DNA of 36,214 bases from an uncultured Bacteroidales bacterium (GTDB lineage Bacteria > Bacteroidota > Bacteroidia > Bacteroidales > UBA932). Under the pieces are notes generated by a model. That model saw nothing but the letters and a program-made list of their open reading frames with translations. It was not told where the DNA came from and did not search any database. The number at the start of each line of letters is the position of its first letter. Within the stretch, counting starts at the first letter, position 1. A program made the position numbers and the translations under genes. Shown here one piece after another: positions 24,609-34,139 of this stretch. The DNA lies in NCBI GenBank assembly GCA_900321655.1, contig ONWU01000033.1, forward strand, positions 1-36,214. Direction: 5' to 3'.

Positions 24609-26129
24609 ATGAATAGAAAAGTACTTCTGATGATCCTGGACGGTTGGGGCGAAGGCCGCCACGACTACTCCAACGCAATCTGGACCCAGGGAACCCCCCA
24701 CATTGACGCCCTGAGGGAGAAATATCCCTCCGGTCATCTGCAGGCCTGCGGAGAATTCGTAGGTCTTCCGGACGGCCAGATGGGCAACTCCGAGGTGGGT
24801 CATATGAATCTGGGTGCCGGACGGGTGGTATATCAGGATCTGGTCAAGATCAATATCGCCTGCCGTGAGCACAAACTCCTGGAGAATCCGGAGATCAAAG
24901 CCGCTTATGACTATGTGAAAAAGAGCGGCAAGAAGCTGCACCTGATGGGCCTCACCTCCCACGGCGGCGTGCACAGCTCCCTGGACCACGTGTACGAATT
25001 CCTTCGCGTGGCCAAGGAAGAAGGCCTGGACAAGGTTTACGTCCACGCCTTTATGGACGGCCGTGACACAGACCCCCGCAGCGGCCTGGGCTTCGTGAAG
25101 GAGCTGGAGGAGAAGATGGCCGAAACCACCGGCAAGGTGGCTTCCGTCTGCGGCCGTTTCTATGCCATGGACAGGGACAAGCGCTGGAACCGCGTGAAAG
25201 AAGCCTACGACCTGCTGGTAGAAGGCAAGGGCGCCGCCTTTGAAAGCGCCCAGGCCGGTATCCAGGCCAGCTATGACGCCGAGGTAACGGACGAATTCAT
25301 CAAACCCATCGTGATTACGGAGAACGGCAAACCCGTAGCCACCATCGAGGAAGGAGATGCCATCATCTTCTACAACTTCCGCAACGACCGCGCCCGTGAG
25401 CTCACCGCCGTCCTCACCCAGCAGGATATGCCGGAGGAAGGAATGCACACCCTTCCCCTGTACTACTGCTGCCTCACTCCCTACGACGCTTCCTTCAAGG
25501 GCGTCCACATCCTCTTCGACAAGGAACTGGTCCAGGACACCCTGGGAGAAACCGTTTCCAAGGCCGGCAAGCACCAGCTTCGCATCGCGGAAACGGAGAA
25601 ATACGCCCACGTCACCTTCTTCTTCAACGGCGGCCGTGAGACCGTGTTCGAGAACGAGGAGCGCATCCTGGTGAACAGCCCCAAGGTCCCCACTTACGAC
25701 CTCCTGCCCCAGATGAGCGCCCCCGAGGTGGCCGAAAAACTCATCGCCCAGATCCGCACCGGCAAACAGGATATGATCATCCTCAACTTCGCCAACGGAG
25801 ATATGGTGGGCCACACCGGCATCTACACCTCCATTACCCAGGCCGTCACCTGCATAGACCGGCTGGTGGGCCAGGTGGTGGAAGAGGCCATCGCGAAGGA
25901 CTATGTGGTCCTTCTCACCGCAGACCACGGCAACGCAGACTTCGCCGTCAATCCGGACGGCTCTCCCAACACCGCCCACTCCCTGAACACCGTTCAGTTT
26001 GTGGTGATCAACGCCGGAGAACAGGTGAAGAGTGTGAAGGACGGAGCCCTCTGCAACGTGGCCCCTACCATCCTCAAGCTGATGGGAATTCCCCAGCCTG
26101 CCGCGATGACCGCCGAACCGCTTATCTAA
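24609..26129 (+). CDS. gpmI: 2,3-bisphosphoglycerate-independent phosphoglycerate mutase
   Basis: This 506-residue enzyme has the alkaline-phosphatase-like iPGM layout: metal ligand Asp11 in ILDGWGEG, the phospho-Ser loop [10 protein letters not shown] with Ser61, [10 protein letters not shown], and the C-terminal metal block TADHGNAD with LNTVQF. It converts 3- and 2-phosphoglycerate without a bisphosphoglycerate cofactor in glycolysis and normally uses Mn2+. Length is standard. It heads an operon in which lpxD follows after three bases. The link between a glycolytic enzyme and lipid A genes is positional only. Confidence 0.96.
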   Translation: MNRKVLLMILDGWGEGRHDYSNAIWTQGTPHIDALREKYPSGHLQACGEFVGLPDGQMGNSEVGHMNLGAGRVVYQDLVKINIACREHKLLENPEIKAAYDYVKKSGKKLHLMGLTSHGGVHSSLDHVYEFLRVAKEEGLDKVYVHAFMDGRDTDPRSGLGFVKELEEKMAETTGKVASVCGRFYAMDRDKRWNRVKEAYDLLVEGKGAAFESAQAGIQASYDAEVTDEFIKPIVITENGKPVATIEEGDAIIFYNFRNDRARELTAVLTQQDMPEEGMHTLPLYYCCLTPYDASFKGVHILFDKELVQDTLGETVSKAGKHQLRIAETEKYAHVTFFFNGGRETVFENEERILVNSPKVPTYDLLPQMSAPEVAEKLIAQIRTGKQDMIILNFANGDMVGHTGIYTSITQAVTCIDRLVGQVVEEAIAKDYVVLLTADHGNADFAVNPDGSPNTAHSLNTVQFVVINAGEQVKSVKDGALCNVAPTILKLMGIPQPAAMTAEPLI

Positions 26130-26132
26130 TCT

Positions 26133-27125
26133 ATGGAATATTCCGCCAAGTTTCTGGCCCAGCTCCTGAAGGGCACCGTAGAGGGTGACGAAAACGCCAA
26201 AGCCACCAAGTTTGCCAAGATTGAACATGGCAAACCGGGAGCGCTCAGTTTTTTCGCCAATCCCAAATACGAAGAATACGTCTATACCAGCCAGGCCAGT
26301 ATCCTGCTGGTAGACAAGACCTTCGTGCCCAAACAGCCCGTGACGCCCACCCTGGTGAGGGTGGACAACGCCTACACCGCTGTCGCAGAGCTCCTCAAGT
26401 ATGCATCGGCCCAGAAAAAGAAGGCGAGAGGATACCGCAGCCTGCTTTCCCGCTGGTTCCCCTTCTCCACGAAATTCGGCAAGAAGGTGTACGTCGGGGC
26501 CTTCAGCTATGTGGGCCGCCGGGTGAAAATTGGAGACAACACGGTCATTCACGAACACGTAACCATAGGAGACGACACCGTCATCGGCCGGGGCTGCATC
26601 CTCTATCCCGGGGTGCACATTTTCCCTGGCATGGTTATTGGTGACAATGTCATCCTGCACGCCGGCTGCATCATCGGAGACGACGGCTTTGGCAACGCGC
26701 CCCAGCCGGACGGCAGTTGGGAAAAGATAGAGCACCTGGGCAACGTGGTCATAGGAAACGACGTAGAGATAGGAAGCAATACCACCGTGGACCGTGCCCA
26801 GATGGAATCCACCATCATCGGCAACGGCGTGCGCATAGACAACCTCTGCATGATAGCCCACAACGTCATCATCGGGGACCATACCGTGATGGCGGCCCAG
26901 ACAGGCATAGCCGGATCCACGGAAATTGGAAAATACTGCATCCTGGCCGGACAGGTGGGAATTGCCGGTCACGTCAAGATAGCAGACCATACCACCATCC
27001 TGGCGCAGGGTGGGGTGAGCGGAAATGTACGCAAGGAAAATCAGGTTCTTCTGGGCTCCCCGGCCATAGATGCCAAACTTTATATGAAGGCTTACGCTTT
27101 GTTCAAGCGGGCCGCAGAACAATAG
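26133..27125 (+). CDS. lpxD: UDP-3-O-(3-hydroxyacyl)glucosamine N-acyltransferase
   Basis: This 330-residue protein has an N-terminal substrate-binding region with PGALSFFANPKYEEYVYTS and a long hexapeptide-repeat left-handed helix from about 120 (IGDNTVIHEHVTIGDDTVIGRG onward). The catalytic-type block is IAHNVIIGDHTVM, whose His is the conserved base. It adds the N-linked 3-hydroxyacyl chain to UDP-3-O-acylglucosamine, the third committed step of lipid A synthesis, at the cytoplasmic face of the inner membrane. lpxC starts one base after its stop. The gene order lpxD-lpxC-lpxA is usual for the phylum. Confidence 0.95.
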   Translation: MEYSAKFLAQLLKGTVEGDENAKATKFAKIEHGKPGALSFFANPKYEEYVYTSQASILLVDKTFVPKQPVTPTLVRVDNAYTAVAELLKYASAQKKKARGYRSLLSRWFPFSTKFGKKVYVGAFSYVGRRVKIGDNTVIHEHVTIGDDTVIGRGCILYPGVHIFPGMVIGDNVILHAGCIIGDDGFGNAPQPDGSWEKIEHLGNVVIGNDVEIGSNTTVDRAQMESTIIGNGVRIDNLCMIAHNVIIGDHTVMAAQTGIAGSTEIGKYCILAGQVGIAGHVKIADHTTILAQGGVSGNVRKENQVLLGSPAIDAKLYMKAYALFKRAAEQ

Positions 27126-27126
27126 G

Positions 27127-28041
27127 ATGAAAAACAACCAGCATACACTCAAGAAGATTTACTACTTCCAGGGCAAGGGACTGCATACGGGAACGTACGC
27201 ACATATGAAACTGATGCCCGCTCCCGTTAACACCGGCATCCGTTTCCGCCGTTCAGACCTCAGAAGCAAGCCCATCATCGAGGCCGTGGCCGATAATGTA
27301 AGCAACACGGCCCGCAGCACCACCATATCGGCCAATGAGGCCGTGGTGGTTACCATTGAGCACCTGCTGAGCGCCCTCACCGGCCTGGGAATAGACAATG
27401 CCTTCATCGAACTGGACAACATCGAGGTCCCTATCCTGGACGGCAGCGCCCGTCCGTATATCGAAGCCATCGTCAAGGACGGCCTGCAGGACCAGGAAGT
27501 TCCCCGTCAGTACCTCACCCTTCCCCAGACCGTGGAAGTGCGCAACGAACGCACCGGCTCCTGGGTGAAGATTGAGCCGGCGGATGCCCCTTCGGCCGAT
27601 ATCACCGTAGACTTCAATTCCAAGATCCTGGGCATCCAGAGCGCCCACTGGGATATGAATGTGGACTATGCACAGGAGATTGGCGTATGCCGCACCTTCG
27701 TCTTCTTCCACGAGATTGAGTACCTGTACCGCAACAACCTCATCAAGGGAGGAGACGTGGACAATGCCATCGTCATCGTGGAGAATCCCGTGAGCGAAGA
27801 GCAGCTGAGTAGCCTGCAGAACCTGTTCAACCTGCCCGACGTGAAGCCCACGGCAGAAGGATACCTCAACAATCTGGAGCTTCATTTCCCGGATGAATGC
27901 GGCCGGCACAAGATGCTGGACCTGCTGGGAGACCTCCGCCTGGCCGGCGGTTTCCTCAACGCCCGCATCACCGCCTACAAGCCCGGTCATTCCATTAACA
28001 CGAAAGCCGCAAGGGCGCTGAGAGCCGCCTTGCAAAAATAA
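27127..28041 (+). CDS. lpxC: UDP-3-O-acyl-N-acetylglucosamine deacetylase, without FabZ domain
   Basis: This 304-residue zinc deacetylase shows IEHLLSAL (Glu78, His79), LDGSARP, HKMLDLLGDL (His261, Asp265) and KPGHSINTKAARAL (His288), covering the known zinc ligands and general acid/base residues. It removes the N-acetyl group, the committed step of lipid A synthesis. In many Bacteroidota LpxC is fused at its C terminus to FabZ (about 460 residues in total); here the protein ends right after the LpxC domain and lpxA begins six bases later. The active site is complete, so the enzyme should work. Confidence 0.95.
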   Translation: MKNNQHTLKKIYYFQGKGLHTGTYAHMKLMPAPVNTGIRFRRSDLRSKPIIEAVADNVSNTARSTTISANEAVVVTIEHLLSALTGLGIDNAFIELDNIEVPILDGSARPYIEAIVKDGLQDQEVPRQYLTLPQTVEVRNERTGSWVKIEPADAPSADITVDFNSKILGIQSAHWDMNVDYAQEIGVCRTFVFFHEIEYLYRNNLIKGGDVDNAIVIVENPVSEEQLSSLQNLFNLPDVKPTAEGYLNNLELHFPDECGRHKMLDLLGDLRLAGGFLNARITAYKPGHSINTKAARALRAALQK

Positions 28042-28047
28042 ACAGCT

Positions 28048-28845
28048 ATGAACAAAATTCACCCCCAAGCCTGTGTAAGTCCCGAGGCCAAACTGGGAGA
28101 CAATATAGAAGTGGGCCCTTTCGCCTTCATTGACGCCAACGTAGAAATCGGAGACGGTTGCCGCATCCTGAACGGAGCCACCATCCTGAACCACGTGAAA
28201 ATGGGCAAGAACTGCACTGTCTTCCCCGGCGCCGTAGTGGGAGGCATTCCCCAGGACCTCAAGTTCGAGGGAGAAGAATCCTGGGTAGAGATAGGAGACC
28301 GCGTGAACATCCGCGAATGCGCCACCATCAACCGCGGCACCAAGGCCAGCGGAAAGCTGGTAACCAAGGTGGGAAGCGACACGCTGATCATGTCCTACGC
28401 CCACATCGCCCACGACTGTAACGTAGGCAATCACTGCATTGTGGTCAGCTATGTGGGCCTGGCCGGTGAAGTGGAAATGGAAGACTGGTCCGTGATGGGT
28501 GGCAATTCCGGCGCCCACCAGTTCTGCCGCCTGGGCACCCACGCCTTTGTAGGTGCGTATTCCAAGGTTTCCAAGGATGTTCCCCCGTACTGCCTGGCCG
28601 GCCGGGATCCGCTGGCCTTCGAGGGCGTGAACCGCGTGGGCCTTCTGCGCCGCGGCTTCACCGAGGAGCAGGTGAACGAGATCAAGGACATTTACGATAT
28701 CATCTACTTCTCGGGCCGTAATACCACGCAGGCCCTGGAGTACATTGAGGCCAATTTCCCTGCCACCGAGCGCCGGGACACCATCCTTGGCTTCATCCGC
28801 AAATCGGCCCGCGGCATCATCCCCAAGCCCCGCACCAACCGCTAG
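28048..28845 (+). CDS. lpxA: Acyl-ACP--UDP-N-acetylglucosamine O-acyltransferase
   Basis: This 265-residue protein consists of hexapeptide repeats (IHPQACVSPEAKLGDNIEVGP, VEIGDGCRILNGATILNHVKMG) followed by a C-terminal helical part. The block MSYAHIAHDCNVGNHC contains the catalytic-type His122, and GGIPQDLKF is the usual substrate-loop phrase. It transfers a 3-hydroxyacyl chain to UDP-GlcNAc, the first step of lipid A synthesis. Its TAG shares one base with the GTG start of the following WbqC gene, so the two are translationally linked. Confidence 0.96.
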   Translation: MNKIHPQACVSPEAKLGDNIEVGPFAFIDANVEIGDGCRILNGATILNHVKMGKNCTVFPGAVVGGIPQDLKFEGEESWVEIGDRVNIRECATINRGTKASGKLVTKVGSDTLIMSYAHIAHDCNVGNHCIVVSYVGLAGEVEMEDWSVMGGNSGAHQFCRLGTHAFVGAYSKVSKDVPPYCLAGRDPLAFEGVNRVGLLRRGFTEEQVNEIKDIYDIIYFSGRNTTQALEYIEANFPATERRDTILGFIRKSARGIIPKPRTNR

Positions 28846-29483
28846 TGTTATTATCCACGGCATACTTCCCGCCGGTGGCCTGGCTGGCCCTTTCGGCAAG
28901 AGAAATGACCCTGTCCCCGGACAGGGTTTTGCCGTCTACGGTACAGTTGGAGGCCTGCGAGAACTACCAGAAGCAGAGTTACCGCAACCGCTGCTACATC
29001 CTGGCCGGAGACGGCGTGCAGATGCTGCAGGTGCCGGTGGTGCACGGGGCCGATATGGCCATCACCCGCGTGCAGGTGGATTATTCCACGCCCTGGGTAG
29101 TGCGCACGCAACGGGCCCTGGACACGGCCTATGAGACATCGGCCTACTATGAATATTACAGGGAGGAACTTTTTTCCCTGCTGGAGGCAAAGCCGCAAAC
29201 CCTCTGGGAACTGAACCTTTCCACCATCCGCTTCCTGCTGGATAAGACAGGCATCGCCTGCCGGCTCTCCCCCACTTCGGCTTTCGCCAGGGAGGAGGCC
29301 GATGACTATCGGACCACCATCCATCCCAAACGGGAGGATAGCGTCCTGACAGACCTGGGGCTGGACAAGGCTTACTACCAGGTTTTCCGGGACCGGATGG
29401 GCGGCTTCACCCCAAAACTAAGCTGTCTGGACCTTCTTTTCAATGAAGGCCCAGACAGCATACTCTGGTTGAAGAAGCTTTAG
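28845..29483 (+). CDS. WbqC-family protein
   Basis: This 212-residue protein starts at GTG 28845, one base inside the lpxA stop. The opening [16 protein letters not shown] and the later [42 protein letters not shown] and SILWLKKL are typical of the WbqC family, named after a gene in O-antigen clusters and present in many Bacteroidota. A biochemical function is not firmly known; its place at the end of the lpx operon is consistent with an envelope-polysaccharide or lipid A role. Its TAG overlaps the infB stop (29480-29483). Confidence 0.8.
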   Translation: MLLSTAYFPPVAWLALSAREMTLSPDRVLPSTVQLEACENYQKQSYRNRCYILAGDGVQMLQVPVVHGADMAITRVQVDYSTPWVVRTQRALDTAYETSAYYEYYREELFSLLEAKPQTLWELNLSTIRFLLDKTGIACRLSPTSAFAREEADDYRTTIHPKREDSVLTDLGLDKAYYQVFRDRMGGFTPKLSCLDLLFNEGPDSILWLKKL

Positions 29484-32242
29484 AGGCTTCTCTTGATTTC
29501 CACAATCTGGAAGGCTTCGATGATGTCTCCGGGGTGGATGTCGTTGTAGCGCTCCAGGCCGCAACCGCATTCCATTCCTGAAGGCACTTCCTTGGCGTTG
29601 TCCTTGCCACGCTGCAGGGAGGCCAGCTCTCCGGTGTACACTACGATGCCGTCGCGGATGAGACGGACCTGGGCCTTCTGGGTGAGCTTTCCTTCCTTCA
29701 CCAGACAGCCGGCGATGGTACCCACCTTGGAGATCTTGAAGGTCTGCTTCACCTCGGCGGTGGCAGTCACTTCTTCCTTCTTCTCGGGCTCCAGCATACC
29801 CTCGATACCTTCCTTCACTTCGTTGATACAGTCGTAGATCACGGAGTAAAGGCGGATCTCGATGCCTTCCTTCTCGGCGGCACGGCGGGCTTCGGCGCTG
29901 GGACGCACCTGGAAGCCGATGATCACGGCGTCGGAGGCTTCGGCCAGCAGGACATCCGATTCGCTGATGGCACCCACGGCCTTGTGGATCACATTCACGC
30001 GTACCTCCTCGGTGGAGAGCTTGATGAGGGAGTCGGAGAGGGCTTCCACGGAACCGTCCACATCGCCCTTGACGATGACGTTGAGTTCCTTGAAGTTGCC
30101 GATGGCGATGCGGCGGCCGATTTCCTCCAGGGTGAGGTGCTTCTGCGTCTTGATGCCCTGGATACGGATGAGCTGCTCGCGGCGCTGGGCAATGCTCTTG
30201 GCCTCTTTTTCATCGGCCATGATGTTGAACTTCTCACCGGCGGCGGGGGCGCCGTTCAGGCCCAGCAGGGATACCGGCGTGGAAGGACCGGCGCTTTCCA
30301 CCTTCTGTCCACGCTCGTTGTACATAGCCTTCACGCGGCCGTAGTAGCTGCCGGAGATGATGACATCTCCCACGTGCACCGTACCGTCCTGCACCAGCAC
30401 CGTGGCCAGATAGCCGCGGCCCTTGTCCAGGGAGCTTTCGATGACGGCGCCGCTACCCAGCTTGTTGGGATTGGCCTTGAGTTCCAGAAGGTCTGTCTCA
30501 AAGAGCACCTTGTCCAGTAGCTTGTCCACATTGATACCCTTCTTGGCCGATATTTCCTGGCACTGGTACTTGCCGCCCCAGTCTTCCACCAGGATGTTCA
30601 TCTCGGACAGCTGGCGGCGGATGGTGTCGGCATTGGCACCGGGCTTATCAATCTTGTTGATGGCAAAGACCATCGGAACGCCGGCGGCCTGTGCGTGGGC
30701 GATGGCTTCCTTGGTCTGGGGCATCACGGCGTCATCGGCCGCGACGATGATGATGGCGAGGTCTGTCATCTGGGCACCACGGGCACGCATGGCGGTAAAG
30801 GCCTCGTGACCCGGCGTATCCAGGAAAGTGATGTGACGGCCACTGTCCAGCGTGACGCTGTAGGCGCCGATGTGCTGGGTAATGCCGCCGGCCTCACCGG
30901 CAATCACATTGGAATTGCGGATGTTGTCCAGCAGGGACGTCTTACCGTGGTCTACGTGACCCATCACGGTGATCACCGGAGGACGCTCCACCAGGTCTTC
31001 TTCCCGGTCGGGCTCCTGCTGCTGGATCTCTTCCGTGAGTTCGGCCGTTACGAATTCCACCTTGTAGCCGAATTCCTCGGCCACCAGTACCAGGGTTTCG
31101 GCATCCAGACGCTGATTGATGGACACCATCATACCCAGGGACATACAGGCACCGATCACCTTCACCACCGGGGTGTTGTTCATCAGGGTGGCGAGGTCGT
31201 TCACGGTTACGAACTCCGTTACCTTGAGCACCTTGTTCTCTGCAGCCGCGGCCTCCATTTCCTCCTGGGAACGGATGGCGGCAATCTCCCTCTTCTCCTT
31301 GCGATGCTTGGCGCCGAAGTTGTTCTTGCTCTCGTTCATGCGGGCGTAGGTTTCCTTCACCTGCTTCTGGATCTCCTTCTGCAGTTCTTCCTGCTCGGCC
31401 TCGGTCATGGCCGGCTTGAAGCGGTCCCCTTTCTTGCGGCCCTTGCCCTGCTGCTGGTTGTTATTGCCGGCACCGGGCTTGCCATTCTTGTTGTCGTTTT
31501 TCTTGGGGGCCTTCTCGGCCTGCACCTTGGTCACGTCCACCTTCTGGGAGCCGGACGCTTTGATTCTCTCACGCTTTTTGGCCTTCTTAGGGTCGAACTG
31601 GGAGAGGTCTATCTTACCCAGCACCTTGAAGGGAGCGGCGGCAGGAGCGGCCTGGGGAGCCTCGGCGGGAGCTTCTTCCACTGGGGTTAGGGTGGAAGTT
31701 TCCTCCGGCTGGGGTTCTTCAGCAGGTTCGGGTTCCGCTTCGGGTTCGGGCTCTGCCACGGGCTCCGGTTCGGGTTCCGGCTCCGGTTCCGGCTCCGGCT
31801 CGGGTTCCGGTTCCGGTTCCACTACGGGCTCCGGTTCCGGCTCCACCACGGGCTCCGGCTCGGGTTCGGGCTGCGGCTCCGGTTCCACCACGGGCTCCGG
31901 TTCCGGCTGCGGCTCGGGTTCGGGTTCCGCCACGTTCCGGGAGAGATTGTTGCTCTTGATAACCGTCACGCGCTCAGGTTCGAACTCGTCCTCTTCCTCG
32001 TCCTGTTTCTTGGAGGCCTTGTCCAGAATCTCGGTGAGCTTGACGTCCACCTTCTCGGCCTGCTCCTTCAATTCCAGGTCCTTGCCGAATTTCTTGTGCA
32101 GTTCCGGCAGGAACTCGTCCGAGACCTTGAGGTTCGGATTGGCGTCTTCGATGGCGGCGCCTTTGGAATTGAGGAACTCCACCAGGGTGTCAAGCCCGAT
32201 GTTGAATTGTTTGATAAGTTTCGATAGTCTGATTTCTGCCAT
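29480..32242 (-). CDS. infB: Translation initiation factor IF-2 with Pro-Glu repeat
   Basis: This 920-residue factor has an N-terminal IF2_N domain ([21 protein letters not shown]), a long low-complexity linker, and the GTPase domain with GHVDHGKT (428-435), DTPGHEAF and NKIDKP, followed by the usual C-terminal domains. It places initiator tRNA on the 30S subunit and hydrolyses GTP at subunit joining. Residues 106-182 are nearly pure Glu-Pro repeats, followed by a Lys-rich stretch. It begins 27 bases after nusA, with AAGGGG before the ATG. The nusA-infB order and the rimP lead are the classical arrangement. Confidence 0.97.
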   Translation of the reverse strand: MAEIRLSKLIKQFNIGLDTLVEFLNSKGAAIEDANPNLKVSDEFLPELHKKFGKDLELKEQAEKVDVKLTEILDKASKKQDEEEDEFEPERVTVIKSNNLSRNVAEPEPEPQPEPEPVVEPEPQPEPEPEPVVEPEPEPVVEPEPEPEPEPEPEPEPEPEPVAEPEPEAEPEPAEEPQPEETSTLTPVEEAPAEAPQAAPAAAPFKVLGKIDLSQFDPKKAKKRERIKASGSQKVDVTKVQAEKAPKKNDNKNGKPGAGNNNQQQGKGRKKGDRFKPAMTEAEQEELQKEIQKQVKETYARMNESKNNFGAKHRKEKREIAAIRSQEEMEAAAAENKVLKVTEFVTVNDLATLMNNTPVVKVIGACMSLGMMVSINQRLDAETLVLVAEEFGYKVEFVTAELTEEIQQQEPDREEDLVERPPVITVMGHVDHGKTSLLDNIRNSNVIAGEAGGITQHIGAYSVTLDSGRHITFLDTPGHEAFTAMRARGAQMTDLAIIIVAADDAVMPQTKEAIAHAQAAGVPMVFAINKIDKPGANADTIRRQLSEMNILVEDWGGKYQCQEISAKKGINVDKLLDKVLFETDLLELKANPNKLGSGAVIESSLDKGRGYLATVLVQDGTVHVGDVIISGSYYGRVKAMYNERGQKVESAGPSTPVSLLGLNGAPAAGEKFNIMADEKEAKSIAQRREQLIRIQGIKTQKHLTLEEIGRRIAIGNFKELNVIVKGDVDGSVEALSDSLIKLSTEEVRVNVIHKAVGAISESDVLLAEASDAVIIGFQVRPSAEARRAAEKEGIEIRLYSVIYDCINEVKEGIEGMLEPEKKEEVTATAEVKQTFKISKVGTIAGCLVKEGKLTQKAQVRLIRDGIVVYTGELASLQRGKDNAKEVPSGMECGCGLERYNDIHPGDIIEAFQIVEIKRSL
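31697..31927 (-). repeat. Glu-Pro coding repeat in infB
   Basis: The stretch encodes residues 106-182, built from the dipeptide Glu-Pro with interruptions by Val-Val, Ala and Gln (for example [12 protein letters not shown]). Codons vary, so the repeat is kept at the protein level, although degenerate GGTTCCGGCTCC-type units are visible on the plus strand. Confidence 0.85.
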
Positions 32243-32269
32243 ATATAACCCCTTTTTTGTTCTAATTAA

Positions 32270-33538
32270 TTAATCCTCAAACTCTTCGTGCAGAATGCGG
32301 AGCACCTCTTCCACGGTCTCGTCCTCCAGGTCTGCCCGGGAGGCGATATCGGCGGGTGCAAGAGCCATGACGCTGCGGGCGGTGTCGCAGCCGATAGACT
32401 GCAGACGCTCGATCACCCAGGGATCGATGACATCGGAGAATTCGGAGAGCAGGACATCGTCCTCTTCCTCCTCGTTCTGCGGAAGCTCACGCCATACCTC
32501 AATCTCACGGCCTACCAGCATACCGGCCAGCTTGATGTTCACGCCGCCCTTGCCGATACCCTTCTTCACCTCATCGGCCTGCATAAAGACCTTGATCTTG
32601 TCCTCGGGGGACGATCCCAGGTCTATGCGGGAGATGCGGGCGGGATTCAGGGCGCGCTGGATCATCAGTTGCGGGTTGGAACTCCACTGAATGACGTCGA
32701 TGTTCTCATTGCGGAGCTCGCGGACGATACCCATAATGCGGGAACCCTTCACGCCGATGCAGGCGCCGATGGGATCGATGCGGTCGTCATAGGACTCTAC
32801 GGCCACTTTGGCACGCTCTCCGGGGATACGGACCACTTTCTTCACAGTGATGAGACCGTCGTAAATCTCGGGGACTTCCATCTCGAAGAGTTTCTCCAGG
32901 AAGCTCTCGGAAGTGCGGGACAGCACGATATAGGGAGTGGTGTTGTTCTTCATCTCCACGCTCTTGATGATGGCGCGGACGGAATCGCTCTTCTTGAAGC
33001 GCTCTCCGGGGATCTGCTCGCTCTTGGGCATCCGGAGCTCGTTGCCTTCCTCGTCCAGGATAAGCACCTCGTTCTTCCAGGTCTGGTACACCTCGCCGGT
33101 GAAGATTTCACCGACACGCTCGGAGTACTTCTTGAACACGTTGGCCTTCTCGATGTCCATAATACGGCCCTGCAGGTTCTGACGGATGTTCAGGATGCCG
33201 CGGCGGCCGAAGGAGGCCAGGGAAAGCTTGCGGGCGAAGGTGTCTCCGATCTCGTAGTCGTCGTCTCCGGTCTCGGCCTTGATCTCGTCCAGGGTGATCT
33301 GGGTCACAGGGTCTTCCACCTGGTCCACCACCTCGAAATTCTGGTAAATTTCGCAGTCTCCCTTGTCCACGTTGATAATGACGTCGAAGTTGTCGGCGCT
33401 GCCGTAGGTCTTGGCCAGCTGGGTGAGGAACACATCCTTCAGAACGCCCAGCATCACCGGACGGTCAATGCTTTTCTCTTCCTTGAAATCCTTGAAAGCG
33501 TCAATCAAGGTGATTTCTTTCTCTTTTTCTTTTGCCAT
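32270..33538 (-). CDS. nusA: Transcription elongation/termination factor NusA
   Basis: This 422-residue protein has the N-terminal RNA-polymerase-binding region (LIDAFKDFKEEKSIDRPVML), an S1 domain (about 130-200), then KH domains with RIDPIGACIGVKGSRIMGIVRELRNENIDVI and IGKGGVNIKLAGMLVG. The C-terminal acidic part (about 355-422) resembles the short helical repeats. NusA modulates pausing, Rho-independent termination and antitermination. It starts 15 bases after rimP. The operon leader carries a terminator hairpin, which may be its own target. Confidence 0.96.
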   Translation of the reverse strand: MAKEKEKEITLIDAFKDFKEEKSIDRPVMLGVLKDVFLTQLAKTYGSADNFDVIINVDKGDCEIYQNFEVVDQVEDPVTQITLDEIKAETGDDDYEIGDTFARKLSLASFGRRGILNIRQNLQGRIMDIEKANVFKKYSERVGEIFTGEVYQTWKNEVLILDEEGNELRMPKSEQIPGERFKKSDSVRAIIKSVEMKNNTTPYIVLSRTSESFLEKLFEMEVPEIYDGLITVKKVVRIPGERAKVAVESYDDRIDPIGACIGVKGSRIMGIVRELRNENIDVIQWSSNPQLMIQRALNPARISRIDLGSSPEDKIKVFMQADEVKKGIGKGGVNIKLAGMLVGREIEVWRELPQNEEEEDDVLLSEFSDVIDPWVIERLQSIGCDTARSVMALAPADIASRADLEDETVEEVLRILHEEFED

Positions 33539-33553
33539 TAGTTTATGATTGTA

Positions 33554-34021
33554 TTATTTAAATTCAATGTAAGGAGTGACGGAGTTGATCTCCGACAGGG
33601 GGAACTTTTCATCGTGCTCCACCTTCTCTTTCTTCTTCTTGCCTTCCACGGCCTCCAGGGCGGTGTATTGCAGGCCGATGCTTTCTTCATCGGCCGATGT
33701 GAGGGTGGCGATGAGCCGCTTTCCTCCCTTGAACTTCACATCCACCGGGGTGCCGATGGCCTTCTGATACTGGCGCAGCACCTTGAAGGGGCGGTCCAGA
33801 CCGGCGGAAGAAACCGTAAGGGCATAGTCCTCCACATCCTGGTCGAAGGCCTCGTGCATCACCTTGTCGATGGCGGCGCAGTCTTCCCAGTCTACAATCC
33901 CCTCTTCCTTCTCGATCACGATTTCGACATCGTTTTCCGCACTGACGGTTACTTCCACAAGGAAGCAACCCCGCTCTTTCACGGCCGTCTCTACGGCCTG
34001 GATGATCTGTTCTTTGTTCAT
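33554..34021 (-). CDS. rimP: Ribosome maturation factor RimP
   Basis: ATG 34021 is chosen, giving 155 residues (MNKEQIIQAVETAVKERGCFLVEV). An in-frame GTG at 34069 would lie four bases from the -7 box and would put the leader hairpin inside the gene. The signature VSSAGLDRPFKVLRQYQKAIG is typical of RimP, which assists late maturation of the 30S subunit. It is the first gene of rimP-nusA-infB. The N-terminal alpha/beta domain and C-terminal SH3-like domain are both present. Confidence 0.93.
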   Translation of the reverse strand: MNKEQIIQAVETAVKERGCFLVEVTVSAENDVEIVIEKEEGIVDWEDCAAIDKVMHEAFDQDVEDYALTVSSAGLDRPFKVLRQYQKAIGTPVDVKFKGGKRLIATLTSADEESIGLQYTALEAVEGKKKKEKVEHDEKFPLSEINSVTPYIEFK

Positions 34022-34030
34022 ACCCTTTAT

Positions 34031-34061
34031 AAAAAAAGATAGGGGACCGGCGTCCTCTATC
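34031..34061 (-). terminator. Terminator hairpin in the rimP-nusA-infB leader (possible attenuator)
   Basis: On the minus strand GATAGAGGAC (34061-34052) pairs with GTCCCCTATC (34047-34038), nine of ten pairs, around the loop GCCG, followed by seven T. It lies between the promoter and the rimP ATG (34021), so it acts on the operon's own message. This is the structure of an intrinsic terminator in a leader. Confidence 0.85.
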
Positions 34062-34073
34062 TCGTTCACAATG

Positions 34074-34105
34074 CAAATATACGAACTATTTTTGGATTAC
34101 GCAAA
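34074..34105 (-). promoter_or_regulatory. Promoter of the rimP-nusA-infB operon
   Basis: On the minus strand TTTG (34102-34105), 20 bases of spacer, then TATATTTG (34074-34081): a full match to the Bacteroidota promoter. Transcription should begin about 34067, leaving a leader of about 45 bases. Confidence 0.85.
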
Positions 34106-34139
34106 TTCCACGGGCTTTGCGCCCTGCCTGGCTTCCGGC

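Noticed and set aside
24165-27152. 995-codon open frame on the minus strand opposite tilS, gpmI and lpxD
   Set aside because: Three well-supported plus-strand genes cover it; the frame is open because of codon bias in this GC-rich genome, and it has no start signals.
27253-28899. 548-codon minus-strand frame opposite lpxC and lpxA
   Set aside because: Shadow of two genes with full catalytic motifs; no family resemblance in the antisense translation.
33554-34069. Longer rimP start at GTG 34069
   Set aside because: It would start four bases from the -7 box and place the terminator hairpin within the coding region; ATG 34021 begins at the conserved RimP N terminus.
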